Positions 18,284 to 26,578 of a DNA stretch of 64,000 nt are shown in pieces (position 1 is the first letter of the stretch; each line of letters begins with the position of its first letter). The DNA comes from Halanaerobium saccharolyticum (GTDB lineage Bacteria > Bacillota > Halanaerobiia > Halanaerobiales > Halanaerobiaceae). Made by a program: the position numbers and the translations under genes. The DNA lies in NCBI RefSeq assembly GCF_004362045.1, contig NZ_SNWX01000013.1, positions 19,135-83,134 on the forward strand, read 5' to 3'. Under the pieces are notes generated by a model. It saw nothing but the letters and a program-made list of their open reading frames with translations. It was not told the origin of the DNA and did not search any database.

Positions 18284-18646
18284 ATGGAAAAAGAATTAAA
18301 AAATGAACTTGGTAAGATAGTTATTGATGAAGAGGTAATAGCTAAAACAGCAGGTCTTGCTGTCATGGAATGCTATGGTCTTGTTGGTATGTCCTCTAGA
18401 AGTATGCAGGATGGTCTTGCAGATCTTTTGGGCTGGGATAATATTAGTAAGGGTGTTGGTGTTGATATTAGGGAAGAGAAAGTTCATCTGGATTTAAATA
18501 TTATTGTTGAATACGGAACTAATATTCATGAAGTAGCTCATAATGTTATGGAAAGAGTTCGCTATACCCTCGAAAATAAAGTTGGAATTGAAGTTGTAAC
18601 TATAGATGTTAATGTAAGGGGAGTGAGGGTTGGCGATGCCAATTAA
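18284..18646 (+). CDS. Asp23/Gls24 family envelope stress protein (YloU-like)
   Basis: The 120-residue protein matches the Asp23/Gls24 (DUF322) family, with AGLAVMECYGLVGMSS near residue 22, the VHLDLNIIVEYG segment near 67 and NVRGVRV at the end. Members can coat the inner face of the membrane and respond to envelope or alkaline stress, but a biochemical activity is not known. It overlaps fakA by 11 bases and stands in the same order as Bacillus yloU-yloV, so a link with fatty-acid use is likely. Ribosome binding site is AGAGGTG. Confidence 0.9.
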   Translation: MEKELKNELGKIVIDEEVIAKTAGLAVMECYGLVGMSSRSMQDGLADLLGWDNISKGVGVDIREEKVHLDLNIIVEYGTNIHEVAHNVMERVRYTLENKVGIEVVTIDVNVRGVRVGDAN

Positions 18647-20408
18647 TAATGAAGAAAAAATTACTACAGTAGATGCAGAACAATTTAAAGAAATGATGTT
18701 TGCATCATTACACTGGCTAAAAGAACAGAAATCTTTTATTGATTCATTAAATGTTTTTCCTGTCCCGGATGGAGATACAGGAACAAATATGTATTTAACC
18801 TTTAAAGAGGCAGTGTTCAATCTGGAAGATAACAACGCAAAGAGTGTATCTGATCTGGCGGCAGCGCTGTCTAAGGGTGCTTTAATGGGAGCCAGGGGTA
18901 ACTCAGGAGTTATTCTATCCCAGTTGATCAGAGGCTTTGCTCAGGCTCTAAAGAACAAGAAGAGAATGAAAGCCAGAGATTTCGCTAATGCACTAAAAAA
19001 AGCTTCTGAAGTGGCTTACCATGGTGTTTTAAAACCAGTAGAGGGAACAATTTTGACTGTTTCCAGAGAAGCGGCTGAGAAAGCTGCATCAGAGGTCGAA
19101 TCTGTTCAGGATCTGGTGGAGCTGCTTGAAATAACAATTGAAGCAGCGGAAGAATCTTTAGAACATACTCCTGAGCTGCTTGCTGCCTTAAAAGAAGCAG
19201 AAGTTGTAGATGCCGGGGGACAGGGTTATCTGACAATCCTTGAGGGAATGCTTAAAGGTTTAAAAGGAGAAAAGATAGAATATCAGGCAGCCGCTGTTGA
19301 AGGAAAAACTAAAAAGAGAGCTGAAATTGCAGCGGATATTAAATTTACCTACTGTACCCAGATATTAATTGAAATTGATACTAGAAAAAATAATCTTGAG
19401 CGGATGATTGATAAGCTTAGAAGAGATATGCAGAGTTATGGAGATTCAATTATGGTTGTTGGTAGTGATGATATAATTAAAATTCACATTCATACCAACC
19501 ACCCTGGTGTTTTATTAGAATATGGTTTAAAAAAAGGTAAAGTTTTTGATATAAAAATTGATAATATGCGTAAACAAAATCAGGAAAAAGTTAAGCTCGA
19601 AAATGAAGCTAATTTTGATCATTCTCAGTTTCATACAGATAAAAATAAAGATATTTCTGAAGATCAAAATGAAGACCAGGCTGAAGCAAAAGCAGATATT
19701 GATGAGGAAGAAAGCAGAAATGATAATCAAACAGCTGCAGAAATTACTATAGATAAAAATATAGGAATCATTTCTGTTGCCAATGGTGAAGGAATAGTTA
19801 ATATCTTAAAAGAACTGGGGGTTGACTATGTAATTAAAGGTGGCCAATCAATGAATCCTTCTACTAATGATTTTGCAGAAGTAGTGGAAAGGATGAATAC
19901 TGACCAGATTATAATTCTGCCCAATAATAAAAATATAATTTCGGCAGCAAAACAGGTTTCAGAACTTAGTCAAAAAGATATTGCAATTATTGAAACTCGT
20001 TCTATACCCCAGGCAGTTACCGCTTTAATGAGTTTTGATGATCAAGCTTCTCCAGCTGAATTGAAAGAAATAATGGAAGCTGAAATCAAATATGTAAAAA
20101 CATTAGAGATAACTCAGGCTGTTAAAGATTCTAAGGTTAATGGTCTGGAAATTAAAAAAGATAATTATATCGGTCTAAAAAATGACGATATTTTAGTAAG
20201 TAATGAAACTAAAAAAGATACAGTAATTAACTTATTAAATAAAGTTGCTGAAGATGAAGAATTAGTCACCATCTATTATGGTGAAGGAATAGATGAGGCT
20301 GAAGCTGAAGAAATTAGAGATATTATGGAAGAAAATTTTGATTTTGATGAAATCGAAATTTATCCCGGCGGTCAACCTCTTTATCCTTTTATAATTTCAT
20401 TAGAATAG
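18636..20408 (+). CDS. fakA: Fatty acid kinase ATP-binding subunit FakA (YloV-like)
   Basis: FakA transfers phosphate from ATP to a fatty acid held by a FakB protein, giving acyl-phosphate for PlsY. The 590-residue protein has an N-terminal Dak-type kinase domain with FPVPDGDTGTNMYLT near residue 44 and MGARGNSGVILSQL near 87. The middle domain has DAGGQGYLTILEG near 192, and the C-terminal domain binds FakB. Between about residues 328 and 368 is an acidic Asp/Glu/Gln/Asn-rich linker. ATG 18636 is preferred over TTG 18630 on ribosome binding site spacing. The fakB gene follows after 11 bases, and plsX and plsY are elsewhere in the window. Confidence 0.92.
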   Translation: MPINNEEKITTVDAEQFKEMMFASLHWLKEQKSFIDSLNVFPVPDGDTGTNMYLTFKEAVFNLEDNNAKSVSDLAAALSKGALMGARGNSGVILSQLIRGFAQALKNKKRMKARDFANALKKASEVAYHGVLKPVEGTILTVSREAAEKAASEVESVQDLVELLEITIEAAEESLEHTPELLAALKEAEVVDAGGQGYLTILEGMLKGLKGEKIEYQAAAVEGKTKKRAEIAADIKFTYCTQILIEIDTRKNNLERMIDKLRRDMQSYGDSIMVVGSDDIIKIHIHTNHPGVLLEYGLKKGKVFDIKIDNMRKQNQEKVKLENEANFDHSQFHTDKNKDISEDQNEDQAEAKADIDEEESRNDNQTAAEITIDKNIGIISVANGEGIVNILKELGVDYVIKGGQSMNPSTNDFAEVVERMNTDQIIILPNNKNIISAAKQVSELSQKDIAIIETRSIPQAVTALMSFDDQASPAELKEIMEAEIKYVKTLEITQAVKDSKVNGLEIKKDNYIGLKNDDILVSNETKKDTVINLLNKVAEDEELVTIYYGEGIDEAEAEEIRDIMEENFDFDEIEIYPGGQPLYPFIISLE

Positions 20409-20419
20409 GATGTGTTAAG

Positions 20420-21295
20420 ATGATTGCCTTAGTAACAGACAGCACCTGTGATTTACCAACAGAAATACTGGATAATTATCAGATAGAAATTGTTCCTTTA
20501 ACTGTTCATTTTGGTGAAGATACTTATTATGATAAAGTTGATTTAAAAAATGAAAAGTTCTATCAAATGATGGAGACTGCACCAGAGCTACCTACAACTT
20601 CACAGCCCTCAGTAGGGCTTTTTATTGATAGTTACGAAAAATTAGCTGAGAACTATGATCAAATAATTTCTATCCATATATCTTCTGCTTTAAGTGGCAC
20701 CTGTGAGTCAGCGAGACTTGCTGCTGCTCAGGTGGAAGCTGTAGAAGTTGAAATTGTAGACTCTAAATCAACTAGTTCCGGTCTTGGTTTTATGGTTCTG
20801 TTAGCTGCAAAAATGTTGAAAGAAGATAAAGATATTGAAGAAATAAAAGAAATCCTGCTTCGGGAAAGAGAGAAGTTAACAATTTATTTTACAGTTAACG
20901 AGTTAACTTATCTGGAAAAGGGAGGTAGAATTGGAAAAGCACAGGCTTTTTTGGGCAGTATTTTTAATTTCAATCCAATTCTGGAACTCTCTGCTGAAAC
21001 AGGAGAAATTACCCCAAAAGAAAAAATACGGGGTTATAAAAAAACCAATCAGAAATTGGTTGATTTAGCTTTAGAAGCTGCTGCAGGTAGTAATAATGTT
21101 AATTTTGCTTATATTTATGGTGAAAACACTGACAACTATCAGCAGTTAAAAGGACTTTTTGAAGCAGAATTAGAAGCTCAGAACGATTTTAACTACCAGC
21201 TTTTAGAAAATAAAATTGGTACTGTTTTAAGTTCTCATACCGGGCCTCTAGTTTATGGGATTGTTGTTTATAGAGGAGAATTGTTAGGAAAATGA
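20420..21295 (+). CDS. fakB: DegV family fatty-acid-binding protein (FakB)
   Basis: DegV/FakB proteins bind a single fatty acid and present it to FakA for phosphorylation. The 291-residue protein begins MIALVTDSTCDLP, has TTSQPSVG near residue 56, ISSALSGTCESA near 90 and the EKGGRIGKAQAFLG segment near 170, all family features. Its position directly after fakA makes the FakB role more likely than for an isolated DegV gene. Which fatty acids it prefers cannot be read from the sequence. It overlaps recG by four bases (ATGA). Confidence 0.93.
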   Translation: MIALVTDSTCDLPTEILDNYQIEIVPLTVHFGEDTYYDKVDLKNEKFYQMMETAPELPTTSQPSVGLFIDSYEKLAENYDQIISIHISSALSGTCESARLAAAQVEAVEVEIVDSKSTSSGLGFMVLLAAKMLKEDKDIEEIKEILLREREKLTIYFTVNELTYLEKGGRIGKAQAFLGSIFNFNPILELSAETGEITPKEKIRGYKKTNQKLVDLALEAAAGSNNVNFAYIYGENTDNYQQLKGLFEAELEAQNDFNYQLLENKIGTVLSSHTGPLVYGIVVYRGELLGK

Positions 21296-23349
21296 AATTA
21301 AAACTTTCAGATGAAGTTCAATTTGTTAAAGGTGTTGGGCCCAAATGGGCCGAGCGCCTTTCCAAATTGGAAATAAAAACAGTCAGGGATTTACTCTACT
21401 ATTTCCCCCGAGAATATGAGGATCGCAGTCAGATAAGTCAAATAAAGTATACAGCTGTAGGGGAACAGGCTAATTTCAAAGTTGAAGTTTTGAAAATTGA
21501 CTATCAAAAAATAAGGTCTAATCTTGATCTACTCCGGGTAACATTTTCTGACGGCAGTGATGTAGTTAATGGGATCTGGTATAATCAGTCTTATCTTCGT
21601 GATCAGTTTAACGTGGGAGATAAATATATTATTAGTGGTAAGCTTAGCGAAAAAAACTGGAGAAAATACAAAAGAAAAGAAATTAATAACCCAGTTTATG
21701 AAAAACTGGGATCTGATGCTTCAGTTTTAAATACAGGCAGAATAGTTCCTGTATATTCGCTGACTGAAGGAATAACCCTGCGTCGGCTGCGCAGGGTAGT
21801 TGCTAATGCCTTAAAGAGTTATGCCTCTTTGCTTAAAGATCAGCTGCCTGAATCAATCAGAAAAAAGAGAAATTTTCCCGGCTTAAAAACTTCCATTCTG
21901 GGAATGCATTTCCCTGAAAATGAGAAACATCAAAAAAGTTCTCGCAGAAGGCTGGCTTTTGAAGAATTTTTTTATTTACAGCTTTATGCACTTGAAGAAA
22001 AGAAAAAATATAATGATTTAAGCGGCATTCAACATCAGTTTAAAGAAAAGGAAAGTCAGGATTTTTTAGAGGATCTTGGTTTTGAACTTACTGATGCTCA
22101 AAAACAAGTTTACTCCGAGATAAGAAAAGATATGGAATCTAAAAAAACTATGTCCAGATTATTACAGGGAGATGTTGGCTCAGGTAAAACGGTAGTAGCG
22201 GCCCTGGCACTGCTGCAGACTGTAGCTAATGGTTTTCAGGGAATATTTATGGCCCCCACAGAAATACTGGCTGAACAGCATTTTTTGAATTTCAAAGAGC
22301 TGTTAAATGATTTTGATTATGAGATTCATTTATTAACAGGAAGTGTAAAGGCTTCTGAACGTCGACAGATTGAGGCTGAGATTGAGAAAGGGAAAACTGA
22401 TCTTATTATTGGGACACATGCACTTTTTCAGGAAAGTTTAAATTACAATAATCCTGGTTTGATTGTAATTGATGAGCAGCATCGTTTTGGGGTAGAACAG
22501 CGTCACAGTTTGAAGCAAAAAGGCGATAGTCCTGATTTATTGATTATGACAGCAACCCCAATCCCCAGATCAATGGCAATGCTGATTTATGGTGACTTAG
22601 ATCTTTCTGTTATTGATGAGATGCCCCCTGGAAGAAAAAAGATTGCAACTTTCTGGCGGCGAGAAAATAGAAGAAAGCAGATTTATGCTTTTTTAAAAGA
22701 AAAAATTGAAACTGGCAGACAGGCATATATTGTTTGTCCTTTAATTGAAAAATCAGAGGAAATGCCAGAATTGATTTCAGCAGAAGAATTATATAATGAT
22801 CTGCAGTCTGGAATTTTAAGAGATTATAAGCTTGCTTTAATTCACAGTTCAATCCCTGCAGATGAGAAAAAAGAGATTATGGAGAAGTTTAGAGATGGTG
22901 AGATTGATGTGCTGGTGGCTACAACAGTAATTGAAGTCGGGGTAGATGTCAGTAATGCCAGCATTATGATTATTGAAAATGCAGAAAGATTTGGCCTGGC
23001 TCAGCTGCACCAGTTAAGGGGCAGAGTCGGTCGAGGTCGGCATCAGTCCTACTGTATTCTAATTTCTAATCCACCAGGAGAGGATGCTTCTCATCGTCTG
23101 GAAATCATGTGTAAAAGCAATAATGGTTTTTTAATTGCGGAAGAAGATTTAAAAATGCGAGGTCCAGGAGAATTTTTTGGAACAAAACAGCATGGAATAG
23201 ATGATTTAAAAGTTGCCAGTTTAATTGATGATCAAAAGCTATTAGTAGAGGCAAGAGATGAAGCACAGAACATTGTAAAAGACGAAAACTGGCAGCAAAA
23301 ATATAAAAATTTAGCTAAAATTATTTCTAAAATAGAATTAAAGATTTAA
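21292..23349 (+). CDS. recG: ATP-dependent DNA helicase RecG
   Basis: RecG regresses stalled forks and branch-migrates recombination intermediates. The 685-residue protein has the N-terminal wedge/OB domain (KGVGPKWAERLSKLEI at the start) and intact helicase motifs: GDVGSGKTVVA (Walker A) near residue 294, DEQHRFGVEQ (Walker B) near 392, TATPIPRS near 425, and QLRGRVGRGRHQSYC near 570. The intact motifs contrast with the degenerate ones of PriA in this window. It overlaps the fakB stop by four bases. Confidence 0.97.
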   Translation: MKLKLSDEVQFVKGVGPKWAERLSKLEIKTVRDLLYYFPREYEDRSQISQIKYTAVGEQANFKVEVLKIDYQKIRSNLDLLRVTFSDGSDVVNGIWYNQSYLRDQFNVGDKYIISGKLSEKNWRKYKRKEINNPVYEKLGSDASVLNTGRIVPVYSLTEGITLRRLRRVVANALKSYASLLKDQLPESIRKKRNFPGLKTSILGMHFPENEKHQKSSRRRLAFEEFFYLQLYALEEKKKYNDLSGIQHQFKEKESQDFLEDLGFELTDAQKQVYSEIRKDMESKKTMSRLLQGDVGSGKTVVAALALLQTVANGFQGIFMAPTEILAEQHFLNFKELLNDFDYEIHLLTGSVKASERRQIEAEIEKGKTDLIIGTHALFQESLNYNNPGLIVIDEQHRFGVEQRHSLKQKGDSPDLLIMTATPIPRSMAMLIYGDLDLSVIDEMPPGRKKIATFWRRENRRKQIYAFLKEKIETGRQAYIVCPLIEKSEEMPELISAEELYNDLQSGILRDYKLALIHSSIPADEKKEIMEKFRDGEIDVLVATTVIEVGVDVSNASIMIIENAERFGLAQLHQLRGRVGRGRHQSYCILISNPPGEDASHRLEIMCKSNNGFLIAEEDLKMRGPGEFFGTKQHGIDDLKVASLIDDQKLLVEARDEAQNIVKDENWQQKYKNLAKIISKIELKI

Positions 23350-23370
23350 TATATTTGGAGGAGTTATTTA

Positions 23371-23910
23371 ATGAGGATTATTGCCGGCAAGGCTGGTGGT
23401 TTAAAATTAAAAAGTCTAAAAGGAAGAGATGTGCGGCCAACTCTGGATCGAGTTAAAGAATCAATGTTTAATATTATTGCATTTTATTTACCGGGAGCTG
23501 AAGTTCTTGATTTATTTTCGGGTTTTGGGAGTCTTGGTATTGAAGCCTTAAGCAGAGGAGCGGTCAGGGCGGATTTTGTGGAAATAAACAGATCTCACCT
23601 TAAAATAATTGAGGAAAACTTAAAAAAGGCTAAACTTTTTGAGCAGGCTGATCTTTTTGCCCGGGATGTTTATTTATATCTAAAAAATTGCGGTCAAAAA
23701 TATGATTTGATTTTTATGGATCCACCTTACGAAAAAGAAATGACAGCTGAGGCTGTAAAGTTAATTATTGAGAATGATTTATTAAAAGAAAATGGGTTAA
23801 TTGTCAGCGAAAGATCAGGGTCCGAAAAAGCAGAAGAATTTAGTGGATTAAGTATTATTAAAAATAAACATTATGGGAATTCATTATTAACAATCTATAA
23901 ACTAAACTAA
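23371..23910 (+). CDS. rsmD: 16S rRNA (guanine-966-N2) methyltransferase
   Basis: RsmD methylates G966 of 16S rRNA. The 179-residue SAM-dependent enzyme begins MRIIAGKAGG, has RPTLDRVKESMFNII near residue 28, the SAM-binding VLDLFSGFGSLGIEALSRGA near 49 and the catalytic MDPPY near 118. It follows recG behind a TTGGAGGAG site and precedes coaD, the usual rsmD-coaD pair. Confidence 0.95.
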   Translation: MRIIAGKAGGLKLKSLKGRDVRPTLDRVKESMFNIIAFYLPGAEVLDLFSGFGSLGIEALSRGAVRADFVEINRSHLKIIEENLKKAKLFEQADLFARDVYLYLKNCGQKYDLIFMDPPYEKEMTAEAVKLIIENDLLKENGLIVSERSGSEKAEEFSGLSIIKNKHYGNSLLTIYKLN

Positions 23911-23929
23911 ATTATAAGGGGTAGTTAAT

Positions 23930-24424
23930 ATGAGCAAAAAAATAGTTTATCCTGGAAGTTTTGATCCGGTTACAAATGGACATCTTGATATTGTGGAGAG
24001 GGCGGCCAATATTTTTGATGAAGTAATAGTATCGGTGTTTTGCAATCCTAATAAAGAGCCTGTTTTTACAATGGAAGAGCGAGTTAAGATGCTAAAAAAA
24101 GCTACTAAAGACTTTAAAAATGTAAAAATTGATTCTTTTTCTGGTTTAACTACTAAATATGTTCATTCTATTGGTGGGGAGGCTATCTTGCGCGGACTGA
24201 GAGCAGTTTCTGATTTTGAGGGTGAGTTTCAGATGGCTTCAATGAATAAACATTTAGATGATGAAATTGAAACTATATTTTTAATGACAGATACTAAATA
24301 TGCATTTTTAAGTTCGAGTGTGATTAAAGAAGCTGCCTACTTTGATGGTAATATTAAAGATCTAGTTCCCGATTTTGTTTATCAGATGTTGAGAAACAAA
24401 TTTGTAGAAGAAAATAAGGGGTGA
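23930..24424 (+). CDS. coaD: Phosphopantetheine adenylyltransferase
   Basis: CoaD transfers AMP to 4'-phosphopantetheine to make dephospho-CoA, the fourth step of coenzyme A synthesis. The 164-residue protein has YPGSFDPVTNGHLDI with the TxGH nucleotide motif near residue 15, LRGLRAVSDFEGEFQMA near 87 and the FLSSSVIKEAA motif near 125. It follows rsmD after 19 bases. Its stop overlaps the GTG start of the next gene, so that gene is translationally coupled. Confidence 0.97.
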   Translation: MSKKIVYPGSFDPVTNGHLDIVERAANIFDEVIVSVFCNPNKEPVFTMEERVKMLKKATKDFKNVKIDSFSGLTTKYVHSIGGEAILRGLRAVSDFEGEFQMASMNKHLDDEIETIFLMTDTKYAFLSSSVIKEAAYFDGNIKDLVPDFVYQMLRNKFVEENKG

Positions 24425-25368
24425 AACATGTGTCTTTAACTGCTTTTTTAAAACTGGTAGAGATCAGGACAAAAATAGCAAGTTTTACACCCTTTTTACT
24501 TGGTAATTTATATCTTTTATATCGATATTCAAATTTTAATTACCTTAATTGTCTACTTCTCTTTTTTTCTATTCTCTGTGTAGATATGGGGACAACTGCG
24601 GTTAATAATTATCAGGATTTTATTAGAGCTGAAAAAAAAGAGGGTTATAATTATGAAGAACACAATGCAGTTGTCAATTATAATTTGAGTAAAAAGACTG
24701 TAAAAACTATAATTTTTATTCTTTTTTTTCTGGCGGTAGTAAGTGGTTTACTTCTTTATTTAAATACTGATGTTATAGTATTATTGATTGGGGTAATTTC
24801 ATTTATAATTGGGATTTTATATACCTCCGGGCCGGTTCCAATTTCCCGGACTCCTTTAGGAGAAATATTTTCCGGTTTTACAATGGGGTTTTTTATTACT
24901 TTTCTGGCGGTATATGTACATAATTTGAATTTAATAAATCTGATTTTAAAATCAGATTTATTAATCATTGAATTAAAATTTTTAGAAATTATTAAAATAT
25001 TAATTTTATCACTGCCGCTAATTTTTGGAATTGCCAATATTATGCTGGCAAATAACATCTGTGATATTAAAGATGATTTAGAAAATAAGCGCTATACACT
25101 GCCAATTTATATTTCCCGCAGCAGCAGTCTTAAATTATTTAGATATCTCTATTATTTGTCATATTTGAGTATCATAATTGCAGTTATATTTAAGATATTA
25201 CCTCTTATTTCTCTGTTTTCATTATTAAGTAGTTTTGTGGTTCAAAAAAATATTAATCAATTTGTAGAGCACCAGAACAAAAAAGATACTTTTGTTTTAT
25301 CGGTTAAGAATTTTGTAATCATTAATTATGCTACGGCTTTAACTTTGCTTTTAGCAATTATATTTTAA
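24421..25368 (+). CDS. UbiA-family prenyltransferase, MenA-like
   Basis: This 315-residue membrane protein has about eight hydrophobic helices and the two aspartate-containing sites of UbiA prenyltransferases. These are VNNYQDF near residue 60, resembling the N-x-Y-x-D-F of MenA, and NNICDIKDDLENKRYTLP near 215. UbiA enzymes join a polyprenyl diphosphate to an aromatic ring; MenA acts on 1,4-dihydroxy-2-naphthoate in menaquinone synthesis. No other menaquinone gene is in the window, so substrate is open. It starts with GTG overlapping the coaD stop by four bases. An in-frame GTG at 24430 is an alternative. Confidence 0.8.
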   Translation: MKHVSLTAFLKLVEIRTKIASFTPFLLGNLYLLYRYSNFNYLNCLLLFFSILCVDMGTTAVNNYQDFIRAEKKEGYNYEEHNAVVNYNLSKKTVKTIIFILFFLAVVSGLLLYLNTDVIVLLIGVISFIIGILYTSGPVPISRTPLGEIFSGFTMGFFITFLAVYVHNLNLINLILKSDLLIIELKFLEIIKILILSLPLIFGIANIMLANNICDIKDDLENKRYTLPIYISRSSSLKLFRYLYYLSYLSIIIAVIFKILPLISLFSLLSSFVVQKNINQFVEHQNKKDTFVLSVKNFVIINYATALTLLLAIIF

Positions 25369-25407
25369 AGTATCGTTAAAAAATGATAGTCACTGAGGAG
25401 GGGTTTT

Positions 25408-25779
25408 ATGACATTATTAGGTAATATTATCTGGTTTATTTTTGGGGGTCTGATTGAAGCAATTGGATGGTGGATTGCCGGAATTTTATGGTCGCTCACT
25501 ATTATTGGTATCCCAGTTGGTAAACAGTGCTTTAAAATGGCTAAAATGCAGATTGCACCATTTGGAAAAGAGATAGTGGAAAAAAATAATTCGGCAATTG
25601 GTTTAATTGCAAATATCATCTGGATCGTTGTATTTGGCTGGGAACTGGCTGTTATTAATTTAGTTTCTGCTTTGATTTTTGGAATTACCATTATTGGTAT
25701 TCCTTTTGCCAGACAGAGTCTAAAACTTGCTTATTTATCTTTAATGCCTTTTGGAAAAGATATTAGAAAAGTAAAATAA
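25408..25779 (+). CDS. YccF domain membrane protein
   Basis: The 123-residue protein contains two copies of the short YccF repeat. Each has a hydrophobic stretch followed by an IP(V/F)(G/A)(K/R)Q motif (near residues 35 and 95) and a pattern ending PFGK (near 51 and 116). YccF proteins are small inner-membrane proteins of unknown function. It stands behind a GAGGAGGGG site, 16 bases before the TtcA-like gene. I assign no activity. Confidence 0.85.
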   Translation: MTLLGNIIWFIFGGLIEAIGWWIAGILWSLTIIGIPVGKQCFKMAKMQIAPFGKEIVEKNNSAIGLIANIIWIVVFGWELAVINLVSALIFGITIIGIPFARQSLKLAYLSLMPFGKDIRKVK

Positions 25780-25795
25780 AGAATAAGGAGTAATT

Positions 25796-26566
25796 ATGGA
25801 TTTATCTTTTGATAGTTCTATTACAGCTAAAGTTGTAAAAGCAGTGGCAGAATTTAATTTAATTAATGAAGGTGACCGGGTGGCAGTTGGTCTTTCCGGT
25901 GGTAAAGACAGCACTTTTTTATTAATGATTTTAAAAATATTTGCAGAACATTTTAAGAATGACTTCAAGCTTCAAGCAGTACATGTGGATCCGGGTTTTG
26001 AAAATTCAACTTCTGAGGAAATCAAAAACTTATCTAAACACTTAAATATTGAATTGAAAATTATAGAAAGTAGAATTGCTGAATATATAACTGACGCAGA
26101 TACAGAAAATCCATGTTCAAAATGTGCTCATTTCAGAAAGGGAGCTATTATTAATTATTTAAAAGAAAAAAATTTTAATAAGTTGGCATTTGGTCATCAC
26201 TTAGATGATGCGGTGGAGACCTATTTGATGAGTATTTTTTATTCAGGTCAGTTAAAGGCACTGCAGCCAAAAAGGTATTTAAGTGAAAGTGGAATAGAAA
26301 TTATTCGCCCTTTGATTTATCTAAGAGAAAAAATTATTATTGAAGAAATAGAAAAAAGAAATATTGTAATCAATAAAAGTTCCTGTCCCTTTGACGGTAA
26401 TACAGCTCGAGCCCAGGTTAAAAAAGATTTTGCCCGGTATTTCAAGGATCAGCAGCTTTTTTCTAATCTACTTTCAGCAATGAGAGAAAAAGATAACCAG
26501 GAATTATGGCCGCCAGAAGAAGATTTTCAATTTTTAAGTAAAAAAATGAAGAAATACTGGAAATAA
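25796..26566 (+). CDS. TtcA-like tRNA 2-thiolation PP-loop protein
   Basis: The 256-residue protein has the PP-loop VGLSGGKDSTFLL near residue 30, a CSKC pair near 104, the FGHHLDDAVETYLMS motif near 133 and a third cysteine in SSCPFDGNTAR near 200. In TtcA, three cysteines hold a 4Fe-4S cluster and the PP-loop adenylates cytidine 32 of tRNA for 2-thiolation. All these sites are present, so TtcA or a close relative is likely. A function on another tRNA base is possible in the wider TtcA/TtuA family. It lies 12 bases before the GGDEF/EAL gene. Confidence 0.85.
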   Translation: MDLSFDSSITAKVVKAVAEFNLINEGDRVAVGLSGGKDSTFLLMILKIFAEHFKNDFKLQAVHVDPGFENSTSEEIKNLSKHLNIELKIIESRIAEYITDADTENPCSKCAHFRKGAIINYLKEKNFNKLAFGHHLDDAVETYLMSIFYSGQLKALQPKRYLSESGIEIIRPLIYLREKIIIEEIEKRNIVINKSSCPFDGNTARAQVKKDFARYFKDQQLFSNLLSAMREKDNQELWPPEEDFQFLSKKMKKYWK

Positions 26567-26578
26567 GAAGGGGATTAC

